Source: Zygnema cylindricum (lineage: Eukaryota > Streptophyta > Zygnematophyceae > Zygnematales > Zygnemataceae). Taken from it: a stretch of 64,000 bases of DNA. Of the stretch, positions 11,401-24,777 are shown one piece after another (the first letter of the stretch is position 1; each line of letters starts with the position of its first letter). Location: positions 130,282 through 194,281 of the forward strand of contig JBBHKE010003189.1 in the NCBI GenBank assembly GCA_037447655.1. The letters are read 5' to 3'. The position numbers and the translations under genes were made by a program. Below the pieces are notes generated by a model. That model was not told the origin of the DNA. It ran no database searches and saw only the letters and a program-made list of their open reading frames with translations.

Positions 11401-13275
11401 TTATCCGCAGGTTCGGTTTACACTTTACAATTACATGTTTTCGGTTGTCTCCTTTAGACACACTTTCTGATTTTCTGTTTTAGGAATTAAACGTTACAAA
11501 TGATGGTACACCGTGATTTCATCGGCCACACATCATATTAAATCTTTATAGCCGAAGATATTTTCTTCATAAACAAATGGCACCATAACCACTAATGGGG
11601 TAATCGATGCGGCCAACCGATACTTTTATCGACGGGTGACAAATGTGATGTACAATGAGAAATTCGAAGGGCGGAGAAGATATACTGGGAGGGAAAGGGA
11701 TGGAGACGGATGGAAAGGAGGAGAGAAAGAGGGTGTGACAGAGGGTGAGGGATGGGGCGAGGGGAGGGCGGACGGATGAAAAGGGGGTTGGAGGGAAAGA
11801 GCAAGAGATTGATAGAGGGAGAGAGAGAGGGAGAGAGGGAGTAAAGAGACACTAACTCTTTGCTTCTTTCACACCTTTTTGCTCTCCTTCCTTCCCTATC
11901 TTTTACTCTTTCTCTCTCCCTCATTTCCCTCTTTTCCACTCCCCCTCCTTTCCTCCGTCCCTACCTCTTTCGAGCTCCCTCCTTATCTCCCTCTTCCCTC
12001 TATTTATTTGTCGATTGTACGATTTAAAACTAAGACTTTTAGTTTGGTTTAGAGAGAGAGAGTGGTGAAAAAAGGGAGGAGAGAGAGAGAGGGGGTGAGT
12101 AGTTATTTCTTTTGTACGTATCTCTTCCTTCTCCCTCCCTCCTTCCTACCGTCCATCTTTTTTGTCACTTATTTTTTTTACTCCCTCTATTTATTTTTTC
12201 CCCCTTCTTTCCTCTCTCCCATTTTCTTTATTTTCCCCATTTTTTCCCATCTTCGTTTTAACCCTATTGTGCATACGTATATGCACCACATCGACCAACA
12301 CGATATATTTGTAGGATCCCTCGACGTCGCGTCGTCTCGCATTTGTATCGAAACATCGTGTTAAACGAAAAAACTCGTTTATTTTGCATATAATTTTGTT
12401 CAAAAGGTTAAACATGTACATCATAACACTACGCATTTGGTGCAATATACATAGCTACATTTTTTCGTACGAAATGAACGGAACTAAGGTTTTACCAAAT
12501 CAAATTGCTAATATTGGTTGTTGACAACAATTATTCACTTAGAAGATTACATGGATAATTGTTAAAAAGACCATTAAATTTGTTAGCGATGAGAAACTTT
12601 TAGTATATATCTTGCAAAATGTTAACATAACGAGTGCTATTGCATTTTTAATCTTCATTTTGTATTTTTAGTACGATACAAATATGTTAACTCTCATTCA
12701 AATAATGTTAATGTTGTTAAATGGTTTCATACTTCCTCAAAAGATTTAATAGTAGATGTTTGAAAAGTGACGTGAGTCAACCATTTTATTGTTCGAACAC
12801 TTATATAACGGTGTTTGTTTTATACCCATTGTTGTATTTTATAAAGTACGAAACATTAGCGAGTTTAAAATGTTTCAGTATGAGTATATAAAAAATGTGC
12901 ACCAAATATCCACAAAATGCGCGTTAGTAAAAAGACGAAGAGCGATATACATGTACAAATGTAAAAAACACACCGAATATATGTTAATTATTATGTTTTA
13001 GACAAAATCATCGAATCTTAAAAAGAAAATGGCGTGCGGGTTTAAATTATGGCATACTTTTATAAATTGTATTCATCTACGAGAAAAATACAGTTAATAT
13101 ATGCGAGTCACAAGGGTTGTAACGTTTCGTCTCAATCTTGTGATGTACTTAATAGAAACAACAAGACGTTGTTTTTAAAAGGTGTCGGACCATCCTAAAC
13201 AATTACATAATCATACTAAGTGCGTCCTTTATAAAAGAAATGGGTGTAGCTTTAAATGTTGAAAATGTCTTTAAG

Positions 13276-13311
<36 letters not shown>

Positions 13312-15004
13312 GTGTCAAAATATAAACGTATGATTTTAAGTTTTTAAAATTGTTGATGATATTGTCATCCCTTTCTTATACACGACAAAACCTTTTTTTA
13401 CTATTTTGGTGCGTCTAAAATAAAATTGATTGTATGCATATAAAATGGTTAAAAAATGTCCCGCTTTATAACTGCGATGCCTACTATACATACATGTAAA
13501 TGCGTAATTAATATGGAGAAAATATGATTTCTTTTAAGTAAAGGAATGACGTCATTTCTCACATAAGTGGTGACTTGTCTCGTTTACATGTAGACTTGCA
13601 TAGTATGTAAAGGATGACAATTTTATGTTTGGTTTGGTTGTCCAAAATGTTTTGTAAATGAGCTTGAAAGGTCAAAAGATTAAAACTCTAAAAATACGTG
13701 TTATGATATGGTAACGTTAAAGACATCCAAAATTGGTTAACGGCGCCATTAAATTTGTTAACAACATTAATTCATCGTAATTCGATCCTCGAAAATATAT
13801 AATTATTTGTACTAAAACTAGTAATAAATTATTGTAAAAGCAAAATTAGAGCATATGTCTCTCGCTGTAAATTAATATGGAACATATAGATATAATGTAC
13901 ATTTGTACAATACAATACCAGCTTTAATAAATGTTTTTAGGCCTGCACGGCTTCCGACAAACAAGCACACGTCATCGAGTCTTCGACGTTCTTCCTTTCC
14001 CACACAAAACTGTCGATTTGTACTTTCTGCCAAGTCCGATTTCCACACGTTCTACTTTTCATATTTGTGCTAAACCGATGGCTGTAATTCCACAACATGC
14101 CGTACAGATCTCGTCATAATGCTGTACCGCCCCTTTGCCCTCAGATGTACGACCAAATTTGTACGTTCTGTGCCCTGGCCCGGCCTGTGACGTCTGCACG
14201 CCGACACGTCCTCTACCTCGAAAGGCCGATGTTGGCACGTGACCGCCATGCAAGGCCTCCACATGTCTCACATCAATTTTAAAAGGGAAAAAACAACATT
14301 CTTCATTTTCTCTTGACGCTACCCTTCTTTTTTCAATTTTAAATTAATTTCTCTCCTGGTTCTTTAGTTTTTCCCATGGAATCTAAACCCTCGTGGTTCC
14401 TCCGATAAGACAGGCGTAAAGCCGTTGGCTCTTTTTCGTTTCTCGCGCTCTTGTCGTCCCTTCCTTTACTCCCCCTTTCTTACTATTTTCTTTCTATTCT
14501 CCTCTTACCCTTTTCACTCTCTCGTTTCCCTTGCTCCTATCTTTCTCGTTTGTCTTTTTAACATCTAGTGGTTCTTTTCTTGCTACATATTTATCTTTTG
14601 GCTAGAAATCGTTCTTTCTCTTCAACAAAAGCAGCCTTGAAGAATCAATTAGCATAATCTTTTGATTAGTTAGGGTTTAGCACACCATATATTTATTTCA
14701 GAACTAAAACTGATACCTTTTTCAATAGGATACCCGAAACAGCAGGCTCATTACTTCCCTTGACGGACCTGCTTTCGTTTCCTTGTATTAGTTTATCGGT
14801 TTAGTGTCAGTGGCACTTAAAATTTCTGCTAGAACGTTAAAAGATACCTTGTTTTAAATGAATACCTGAGTTTAACAGACGGATTATGTATCGTGACAGT
14901 GCTGTTTTTTGAGCTGTACGTTTGTTTCTCAGTTCCCCTGTTTCTCAGTCAATAAGTTCAGTCATTCAGTTTAGTGTTATCGGCGCTCCTGGATATTCTT
15001 AGCC
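8460..15004. other. Spacer between divergent genes, no gene seen
   Basis: About 6.5 kb between the ATG of the ILK-type gene (minus) and the ATG of the 15-kb gene (plus). Directly upstream of the kinase ATG, 8470-8760 is a GGTTTT/GGTTTC-like simple sequence, probably 5' UTR or promoter. 11680-11850 is G/A-rich and 11870-12240 is C/T-rich, so opposite strands could pair or form triplexes. A (TA)n run lies at 13276-13310. The rest is AT-rich, with short unconvincing ORFs and no recognisable RNA gene. Confidence 0.6.
13276..13310. repeat. (TA)n microsatellite
   Basis: An uninterrupted run of TA dinucleotides of about 35 bp. Confidence 0.9.
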
Positions 15005-18000
15005 ATGGCTATGGTTGGCAGAAGCAATGGAGGAGGTAGTGGTAACACTAGTGGAAGAAGCAGTAGTTCGGATTGTAGCAGTCCAAGTGAAGGCACGGCC
15101 ATAGAAGATGCAGATTTTGCGGAAATTTTGCATCCATTGTCTGGATGGCTTGTCCAAGCCGTGCGTCGCCTGGAAGTCGCAGGAGATTCTGGCATGTGGT
15201 CACCTGCCAATGAAGCAGGGATGAAGCTACAAGGCTGGGCTGAGACAATGGTAGACATACAGGACTTCGTGCAGTTGCCGACAGTTTGTCCGGGTTGCAA
15301 GCAGGTATTATATATCCTTTATATGTGATTTCTCTGATATTTTAACTCTTGTTATGTGCGGTTTACTCCCGGTCATTGCAAAGTTTTATCTACATGGCGT
15401 CATCTGGTCTTGTCATCTGGTATTCACAAGCTGTTAACAATCATGGAAATCTTGCACTCTAGTAGGTTGGCTGTCTATGTTCATTCAGTTATGGAGACCT
15501 GCCTGTCTTTCTCTATCTGTTGCTTTCAGGAGATGCGTAATGGAGGGAATGGCCGCCAGGATTCTCGTGGTTGTAGCCACCCTGCTTTTCTTACTGCCCT
15601 TAATCGGTAAAATTCCTTATCCTTTTCCTTTTGTTAGTGGTATTCTGTCACTAAGTGGCGACGTTGAACTGATACTTCTGCAAGTCTCGGCTTCGTATCG
15701 TGCAGAGGAATGTCAGCCAAAGATGCAGAGGAGCTGATTTGCAGGCATCAGCCCCCGCAAGATTGCTTCTATGCATTGGATGTGTTGGCCAGCCTTGTAC
15801 AGGTACGGCTTTTTTTCATTGGTTAGTCTCTCCGAGTGTTCTTGGTTGATTTAGTGAACCTTGAGTACTCAGCTTTATAATTGTCAAACCAAGAAAGTAA
15901 GTGGATTTCCGGTTTTGATCATGCAGGAGGAAGAGTGGATGCTATCCACAAAAGACGGACAGGAAGGCGACCACCTAGGCTGTTTGAAGTATTACTTAAA
16001 CCAGCATTTTTTGCGCCTTGTAAGTTGCCCTTTTGTGAACTAGATTTATGTGGTTTCTTGCACTTCATGCCTGCATTTTCGCTATCATCACCGGTTCCCA
16101 TGTTTGTTTGATCCATGCTTCCACAATTTCTGGTAAGTGACCGTACTGCAGCTGGTTGTATCACCTGCTGAGACCTGGTTTGCTGAATGGCAGGCACCTG
16201 CTACAAGCAGGCAGACAATTATTTTTCCAGTTAGTTGTTGCAGTTTTGGGGGTTAGGCAGCTGGTTCTTCCCACTCCAGTCCTTTTTTGTACCATTATCA
16301 GTTCTATTTTTCAGTTCTTAGAAAAGTGAAGTTTCGTTTGGTTCTTTAATCCTTGGCCTTTCTAGCCTTGAGGAAGCAAACAATATTTTACACATGTTAC
16401 CTTCAACTGCCCATACACCAGAGACGCATGCCTGTTTTGACGAGGCTCTCTATTCAAAAAAATGTTGGTATCTTGGTGCAGGTTGAGGAGGGGAAGGTGG
16501 TCCAATGTTTTGATGAGCGAGGACAAGCACAGTGGGCTGTTTTCTGCACAGGGCTTGTTTCACGAGGCTCTGAAGACCCTATATATGCTGTTTTGCAGGT
16601 TTGCCATCTTTCTCTGGTTCTTGAAATTATGTGATTTGATGATTTCACTTAAGACCTAAAAATGGAATTCCTGTCTACATCTTGCATGTACAGCCTTCAT
16701 GGATCTTGCATGTAGTATATTGAATTGGTTACTGGTAAAATTTGTCCCTTTATTCGGCAGTTTCTCAAAGCTTTTACTTTTGAAGTCATGTCTTGTATCT
16801 GCAGACTTGTTGAATGTGATTTGGTGCGCAAAATGCCATGGTTGTTATACAGATAGTTTCCTGTTTCATACTGCAGTTGACCAATTTATGGTGCAAGCCT
16901 AGTCTGTATTATCTGTTGTTCCCTGCAGTGATTCTCCAAGTTACTTCACAGAAAATTGACAGTATCAGAGTTTATTACTTTTGCAGCGATGTGCCCAATC
17001 GTCATCAGGATGGACATCTTGGCAACTGTTTGGTTTTGTGCCTTTGACGAAATTGCAAGACCCTGGGCAGCAGTGGAACAAAGTCGAGGCTATTGTTGCA
17101 CCTCCAGAGCAGGTGGGTTCCTGGTTGGAGCAGGGTGCTCTGTCACTTGTCGGACGGTCAAAGCTGAATGTTTATGCTGACAAAAGCCTTTGAGAGGATG
17201 CTGAAGTAGTCACTTGGAAAGAATTTGCTGATCTACATAACAGAAGTCATATTGGTTGAGGTATTATTTTTCTGAGGTCCTAACATTTGCATCTTGCAGT
17301 GATGCTGAAGAAGTTACTACAGAGATGTTGATAGTTTTGGACAAGGTTCCTGAAGGGGACATTAAGTGGTTGTGGAATAACATTGCTTGACTGTTATTTT
17401 TTTCTTTATTGCTGCAGGCAAGCTTTTGTGAGGATGCTACAGACCTTCTTTACATGTGTGGCATGCAAGCTGATGTTCCCCAGATGCATCCCCAGGTATG
17501 TTCAATACCAGGTTGCTCCTTCCTGCTTTGGATCTGTATATTTCCTCTCTTTTTGCTATTGTTTCCTTAATGGCAGTTTTTCTTTGTAAATCAGCTGGAA
17601 TCTGACGGGTTTTCTGTTTGCAGTTATGGGAGGACTTGGAGAACCATTTGGCAGCCTTCCCATCCACTTTATTGGAGCCAGGCATCACTGCACAGGTCTG
17701 TGCTCTTAAACTACGACCAATGTCTATCTATGATGCTTTGTTCTTAGTTACAGCATGTGAATGCGCGACACTGGTGGAAGCAGAATATCATAATATACTG
17801 TGTCAATTGATCAAGAAAAATTTATGCAAATGAATGCAACAGATTGAGGTGTAGGCCTCTTTATGTTTTTTTGTCTGCAATACGTATGTATTTTTTAAGA
17901 CTTGTTAACACATGCAATTTCAATGCTCAAGCAGATGCTTCTCTGTTCGTGATAACCTTGACCACTAATACGAAAAAGATGCATATGCTTGCAGGGTCGT

Positions 18001-21000
18001 AAGCAAGTAGCTATGGCAGCTGTTCAGCGTGCTGTCCAGGCGCTTTCTTATAATCCGTTTACTGCTGTTCCCATGGTACAGCGAAATATTGCTTCTAAAT
18101 CTTCATCTGTTCAGGTAAGGTCAATTCGCTTGTATGTGTCTAGTCTGTCCAGGACAGAAGTCATTTTGTTTTTATTGGCGGAGTCTGTATGCCACAAGCT
18201 GGTAATTATAAAGCCAAACTTATTGTTTCTTTTATATGTTTTAGGTACAGTTACTGCTGCCACTGAAGCTGGATCCTGAGACGTCACAAACACATTTGGC
18301 ATTGGCGGTGGAGGCATCAAAGTCTCGCCGAGGGTAACAATGTTCAATAACCGATTGAGTGACTTCTTGCTGTGTGGCCATTTGTATGGGCAGTCTCAGT
18401 GGTGATTATTGCTCTTAGTCTTTAGCAGTCTTTGACCGAGTCTGGACATGAATGTGGTGTGGCAATATAATATTATTGTTTATGCTATTCTTTCGAGTAT
18501 GTTCGACATGTGCTACGTTTTCACTAATTGAGCACTCCCTTTCAATTCACCTTCCCTGATTTAAACTGATCTGTTTTTTTTGCAGAGCCCGTCTGTACAG
18601 AATTACACGGATTCTATCATTGGAGCAAGCCTATATGCAGGCACGAGTGCTCATGCCAGTCTACCAGCCTTGGCTTGCAGCTATGGCTATGAAAAACGCT
18701 CTGTTGGGACCATCCAAAGCTCTCTCAGGGGGGGATTCCTTTAGAGCAGTTTGTCTACCATCAGCAGCAGTCCTGCAGGAAGCTTTGGAAGCACAAGCTA
18801 TGCCTGGTAGGGAGGGATCCTTAGGGCTACGGTCAAGCTTATCTATCTCTCCATTTGTATATAGAGAATCTTCTGGGGCTCTTCCTTCTCCTCGACAGGT
18901 GACTAGTTCTGGATTGGGTTTCTCCAATCTTTCGAGCTTCATGTCTTCTCAGCAGCAATCTTACACTACATCACCCTCTTCTTTAGGAGGTGGTAGACGT
19001 AGCCCCCCTGCCTTTGGTCCTACAGAGGGATCACCCTACAGCCCGAGTGGAAGTTCAAGTGATCGGTCAGAACCAGTTCAGCTTCAAAATTTTCCTTCCT
19101 CTCTTCCGGGAACTATTTCTGCGACAGGTGGAGTCACAGCCTTTCATGTTCGTGAAGGGACGGCGGGAGGAGCTCTCTCTTCTCCTCGACTTCGTCACAG
19201 CAGCAGTCTCCCCACTAGCTATGCCTCAGGAATGCGTCGAAGTCAAGGGGAATATCACAGTGATCCTGGACTGGGTCTGATGAACGAAAAGAAGAGTTAC
19301 AGTACAAGTTCATGGCAATTTCAAAATTTTGATGATCCTCTTTCTCCAATGCGTAGCGTTGGGAGGTTTGAAGGACGATCTCTATTAGCTTTGGACATCC
19401 CAGAAACGTCAAACACTGTTCAGGTATGAAAAGACCTTGCCTAGAAGCTGGTATAGGGCACTGGAAATGTGATGTAGGTTTTGGATGGGAGGTTTGTGGA
19501 AATTGTGTTTTACAAGTATCTGAATCTTTTTATGTGGGTGTATCAGGTTTTGTCTCTAAGTCCTGTGCCAGGCGGTATGGAGAATAAGACCCATCATTAT
19601 TCAGGTAAGGAGAACAACCAAAAAACCCCAATTCTTCTTACAGTTCAGTTGTAGAGCAGGTGCTTGTGCTGTTCTTCTGAAGTTGTACACTTATTTTTGA
19701 GAGTAGTGGAAATTGCAGGAAACCTTGGGGGCCATTCATGGGGTACTTCAGGGGGCTCGATGTCTACTGCATTATTGACTACTACTGCCGATGGGAGTTA
19801 TTCGACCAATGGGCCGACTTCCTCTGACCATGGACAATCTTCATTAACAGTTACCATGAATGGCACTGTTCTCGAAGGTGTCCCTTATGGTACCGAGAGT
19901 GTTGAAAGACTGTGGAATGGTGCAATTGATTATGAACTTATGGGAAGTCGAGGGGATGAATATGTGGAGTTCACACCGCAAGATGATTTGTAAGCGTTTT
20001 AAACAATCAGTCATATTTTTCGTGCTTTCTCTATTTTTACACTATGTTGTGAGTTTTTTCAAAATGTGGGTTAATAAGGTTATGCCTAAACTCTGAGAGA
20101 AGACATGTAGCAGAATGTGATAGGAAATTAAGTTCCTCTTTTTGCTCATTTTCACTCAATACCCATGTTGTTGTTTTCTGTGCGGTTGGCTTTTTTCCAG
20201 GTGTCCTAAATTAAATATCTCACAGCTACCTCCCATGTGAGTATATGGCACCTTCTGGCCTGCTATATTTTTTTGTGAAGGATTGCATTTGGGAAGAATA
20301 ATTTTTCATGGATATAGAGCTCAACCCATTTATCTTGATACAAAGTCTGATATTTTGATTGGGGACTGGTGTGGCTTTGCAGGTTTGTACATGATTTCTA
20401 CACAGGCAAAACTGCATATGGGGAAGCGTGAGTAGTTGGACTTCTCATTTGTTGTAAAATTTATCTTTAGCTGTAGCATGGTATCAAGAAGGGCAGAAAT
20501 GGGATGTAAGTAATAAGTTTATGATGGACACGTGTTTTAATATAGAATGCGGAGGTGAAATAGATGCAGTAGAGTTGTAAAACTGAGAAAGGAAAAATGT
20601 GTGTTTTGCAGGCTTGCTGTAAGCCATTTTGAACAAATTTTCTCCGAATATGGGCTTGTAGCGAAGGTGGTATCTCGAGAGCACTCAAAGCATCATGGCA
20701 AGTTCTTTGCAATTGTCGAGTTTCAGTATTGGAGTAACGAGGTGATGAGGGCCCGTCTTGTCGCTGGAGAACAGATTTGCTTTCAGGGATTCTACAGTGA
20801 GTACCTCTGATGTTTGGGTGACATAATGTGCGAAAGCTATATGTTGTGTCCCTGTTCCGAACGTGTATATCATGAATTTTTTAGTATAATACACAATTAA
20901 AGTGGGGAAACTGCATTTAGTGTTTTCAATTGTTTTCGCACATTTGAACTATGAATTGGGCTTCCATGGATCCACCAGAATTTTGTAATGTTGTTATTTT

Positions 21001-21646
21001 AAAGGGAGTGGTCATTTCTTGTGTGAGCTGTCCAGGACGATTTTCTTGCTTTGTACTTGTTTGAAGAGTTTTTTTTTTATATTCAGAATGCATGAGTATG
21101 TGAAGCAATTACTCCGTTCTTGCTCATCAGTTGCTGGTTTTCTGATCAGATACAGAAGGATTTTCGAGACAATTTTTTCTGAAGGTTTTTATTCTCTGTT
21201 TTAAAAATGGATTCAGGAACGAATGAAATGGTTTGCTTTCCATCTAAACGTTTTTGTTTCTTGGTTCAGAAACCGAGGAAGTTTTAATTCGTCGACACAA
21301 AGACAAGCATAAAGTCACTTTGGCTTCATCGGCTTCTCTTTGTCGACCTGACTGGAAATACACAGGAATTGATACGCGAACCGGGAAACCTCTCTATAAG
21401 GGGCCTTGCAGCAACTGTTCTCGCGAATGCACTGTTCCTTTTCGGCCTGTTGTGAAAGGACAGCCTCCTCGATGCCGAGCTTGTTTACCTTATGTTATGG
21501 GAGGACTTATGGGGGCCACAGGCTCTCAAAGTGGGCCTGTAGTTACGGCTGTTTCGCCATCCATGGCCGCCACAAGCCTTCATTTCAATCACCCGAATGC
21601 TCATTTTATGGAGCCAGGCCCAGCTCTGGCAATGGGACGGTGTTAA
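15005..21646 (+). CDS. Uncharacterised ~1018-residue protein: RRM-like segment plus C-terminal CxxC/CxxC zinc ribbon
   Basis: I read 18 exons: 15005-15304, 15530-15606, 15706-15802, 15927-16019, 16152-16229, 16482-16598, 16987-17112, 17418-17495, 17624-17695, 17995-18114, 18245-18333, 18586-19423, 19547-19604, 19719-19989, 20201-20236, 20383-20427, 20612-20796, 21270-21646 (stop TAA). All introns are GT-AG, phases agree at each junction, and the total of 3057 nt is 1019 codons. The start is GCCATGGCT at 15005. The N-terminal third is Cys/Trp-containing and compact (VCPGCKQ, then EELICRHQPPQDC). The middle is helical (QVAMAAVQRAVQAL), followed by a long Ser/Pro-rich region (exon 12). Near the C terminus HFEQIFSEYGLVAKVV and GKFFAIVEFQ look like helix 1/strand 2 and RNP1 of an RRM (inference). 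Last comes a zinc ribbon, CSNC ... CRAC with 18 residues between the pairs. A nucleic-acid-binding role is plausible. I recognise no named family and see no targeting signal or membrane segment. Confidence 0.8.
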
Positions 21647-22699
21647 ATTATGTCAAAATTGGTAATTATGGTGGTAACTGCCGACAATCGGTTTAACTAT
21701 GGGGTATTTATCTAAATGGGAAAAGTCGAGAAACATCCAATATTGATTTGCAGCATCATTTTTAAGGAGAGGAAATTGTGGGGAGACGGAATCGAATACT
21801 CGAGTGGAGGTGCATTTTGCGGAACAGAACATTCAAAGTTTTGGAGAGAGTACATGACATATTTCAAACCTGAAGGGGAGACAACATGACATCACTAAAT
21901 CACATATTACAAACCTTCTTGTTCAAATGCAGGGTTCAAAAATTATATGGCTCAAGGGACACGTGGGCTGGAGTCTTAATTCTTTTTTTTTCCTTTTCTT
22001 TTTTTTATTTTTTAATGTTGGCTTTTTTTTGGTTATTTTTTTTCTTTTGGTTTTTTCTTAACCTGGAAGGGGCTTTAGTATTGTTGGTTGTGATATTTGG
22101 TTTTGGGGTCATTATCAATTTTCATCTAAGAAGTATTTTTTCGACAGAGGTTTCTTGTAACCAGTCGAAGATAAAAAGAGTCTACAATATTTTTAGTTTT
22201 TTTATTGAGCAATGTATATTTTGGGCTCAATGGATTTATGGGAGGTTCTAGTGGTATTCTTAAGTGAGGGTGACAAGGTTAGCTTATTTATTTGTGCACC
22301 TCTGTGCAGTAAATGGGTAGTATTGGCTTATTGCTTTCAATTAATGCCATTTATATGTCAATTTTACAGGCAGCCTGTTGGGCCACTTGCAGTACATCTT
22401 ATGTTAGGGTTCTATGTCACCGTGATGGTTTTTCCGCAACGGTTTTTACCTGATTTAACAATTAGATGTACCAAATTGCCCAGCTAGGCCTTAGTGTGCA
22501 GACAAAAGTGTGTACGGATTAACTTCTGGAGTATTATATTATAGCCGTATAGTATCTGTTTATTATACATTTGTGGCAACTAAGTTAAAGTTAATACCCT
22601 TCCTTTTCTTATGTGCTTTTCTGTTAGGATGGTGAAATGCCACTTATATTGTTTGATTCCTCTTCCTGTGTTTAGTCCTAGTATGTGGTTTATACAAAC

Positions 22700-22872
22700 T
22701 AAATAGGAGAGTCGTGGTAGAGGTATATGAGAATCATGGATAAGACAGTCATGATTTATGAAAGTCATGGTTTATGGAGAGTCGTGGTATATGGAGTTTC
22801 ATGATATAGTCGAGTCATGGTATAGACGATCGGAAGTCATGATATCGGAGAGTCATGGTATTGGAGGGTCTG
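22700..22872. repeat. Degenerate short tandem repeat (GAGTCATGGTATA-like)
   Basis: Around ten imperfect copies of a 13-20 bp unit such as GAGTCGTGGTAGA, GAGTCATGGTATA and GAAGTCATGATAT follow one another. Non-coding, downstream of the zinc-ribbon gene. Confidence 0.7.
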
Positions 22873-23877
22873 GGGCATTAAAAACAGATGTAAGCTCAAT
22901 ATGGAATGTCATTTTTAAATGTTTCTCGAAATTGAAATTGGTTGTGAAGATTTCTCTCGCTATATTCAGAGGGTAGAAACTGCAGATGTAGTGTGACAGC
23001 TTTCTTTTTTGACAAGATTTTTGATTCCATTTACTTTTTTGAAAAATACCAGAAATACAAAGTGAATATATATGACAGTTCGATAAAATGAATTGACTGT
23101 TCTCTTCGAGACACATGACTGAGGTCTCAGTAAAAGGAACTTATGGTTATTTAAATTATTCATTATCTTTGACTTGCTTCTCTCCCTCTCCCCTCTCCCT
23201 CACCTCCCTTTCCCCTTCCCTCTCTTTCCCTCTCTAGTTGTAAACAGCAGGTTTCTGTAGCAGGTTTCTTTCCGGTCTCGTTCTCCTCTCTCCCTTATCT
23301 CTCCTCTCTCCACAGTTGCATCTTTGCTGAAAAAATACATCTCTTAAAATGATTTTTTTTTCTCTATCTCGTTATAGTAAATACTGGCACATAATTTAAT
23401 TTTGAATGAAATCCTGAGTTTCCTCTCTTGGCCAGATTTTGTCTGGTTATTGTTCATCAATCAGTTGACCTCTGGGCAGATAAGGTAAGAGGCAAAAACA
23501 ACAAAATTAAAAGAAAAATGAAAATCAATTGTAGTCTTGAAGAAAAGTATTTGCAAATCTGTGATTTTGATATTTTGAAGGCATCTCTTCTATACACCTT
23601 CAATTTCATGAACTAGTTTCACGGATAAAAGGATAATTGATGATACCATTAATATTGAAATCTATTTAAAATCTGAATGTATGCAATCCTTTCAATGCGT
23701 GTTGTTACTAAACATGTACTATTAATATTGATTAAAATGTTTTTAAGTTTTAAAGATAAAGCAGAAAATGCCGAATTGAAAGAGATTGAGACTATCGCTA
23801 CCAAAATTATTGCCATCAATATCATGCTACACCGTAAATCGCTTTTAGTGTTAATAATTGTCTGCACTTAAAACTAC

Positions 23878-23996
23878 TTTTCTCTGTACACACATGTCGG
23901 ATTTTGAATCTGACGATTACGATTGAAAGGTAAGATTCCTAGCTTCCGATTGGCGGTCTCAGATTGAAAATCGAACAAGTGTGTACAGAGAAAAGA
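23878..23996. mobile_element. Small inverted-repeat (MITE-like) element with 17-bp perfect ends
   Basis: CTTTTCTCTGTACACAC at the left is matched exactly by its reverse complement GTGTGTACAGAGAAAAG at the right, about 119 bp overall. Inside, GAATCTGACGATT and TCTCAGATTGAAAATC make a further imperfect inverted repeat. No coding capacity. Superfamily unknown. Confidence 0.6.
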
Positions 23997-24584
23997 TGTT
24001 TCAAGCGGCAAAAAAAACATAAACACTAATCGCGATTCACGATGTAGTTTACTGCCATATAAAAAACGAAAGTGAAATGAGGACCGTATTTACCATCAAT
24101 ATCATTGAACTCTACCTCCAAGGGAATCAAACTCGAGAAAATAAAAATACGACCATTCAACATTTTTGTTTCTTCTCACTTGATCAAAGAAATCGAATTC
24201 ACAAATTTGGTTGTAAACCTAAAGGTGTTACCCAATGTTCTAAAAAACATATCTAAAAAATTTACAAGATCATCAAAAAACATCAAATCTAGCCATAAAA
24301 ATTAACATTTGAAAATCAAAACATTGAAACCTACGATAAAAAAACTATCCCAACTCATATGGTTTTTGAAAATCTGTTTGTCCATCAACTTCAGCATAAA
24401 TGTTTGCCTCTCACAAAAAGGGATCTCAAAAGTTACTCAACCCAAACTGTTAGTATGAATATCATAAGATTTTGGAGGGAACATGAGATAACTCTGGAAG
24501 TAGGAGACCTTTTGATAATGCAATATCATTCAGAAATACTAACGCCATATGAAAATCGGGATATGGCGTGCAATCTCGCATCTC

Positions 24585-24722
24585 TCCCTCTCTCTCTTTC
24601 TCTCTGTCTCTCCCTCTCTTTCTTTCTCCCCCCCTCTCTCTCTCCCTCTCTTTCTTTCTCTCCCTCCCTCTCTCCCTCTCTCTTCCTTTCGTTCTCTCTC
24701 TCTCGCCCTCTCTCTCCTCATC
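24585..24722. repeat. (CT)n-rich pyrimidine tract
   Basis: About 140 bp of CTCTCT/CCCTCT on the plus strand. Open frames on both strands (poly-Leu/Ser and Arg/Glu) are artefacts of the repeat. Confidence 0.9.
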
Positions 24723-24777
24723 CAAGGACTTGTCAAACCTGCACAACCTTTGCTTAGTTACAACAAACAACTTTGCA

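Noticed and set aside
15881-16111. Alternative frame across 15927-16019 (HKRRTGRRPPRLFEV...)
   Set aside because: It looks basic and attractive, but the phase of the flanking exons (0 on both sides) requires the EEEWMLSTKDGQ frame.
24462-24770. Arg/Glu-rich and Ser/Leu-rich ORFs
   Set aside because: Both strands are translations of the CT tract at 24585-24722.
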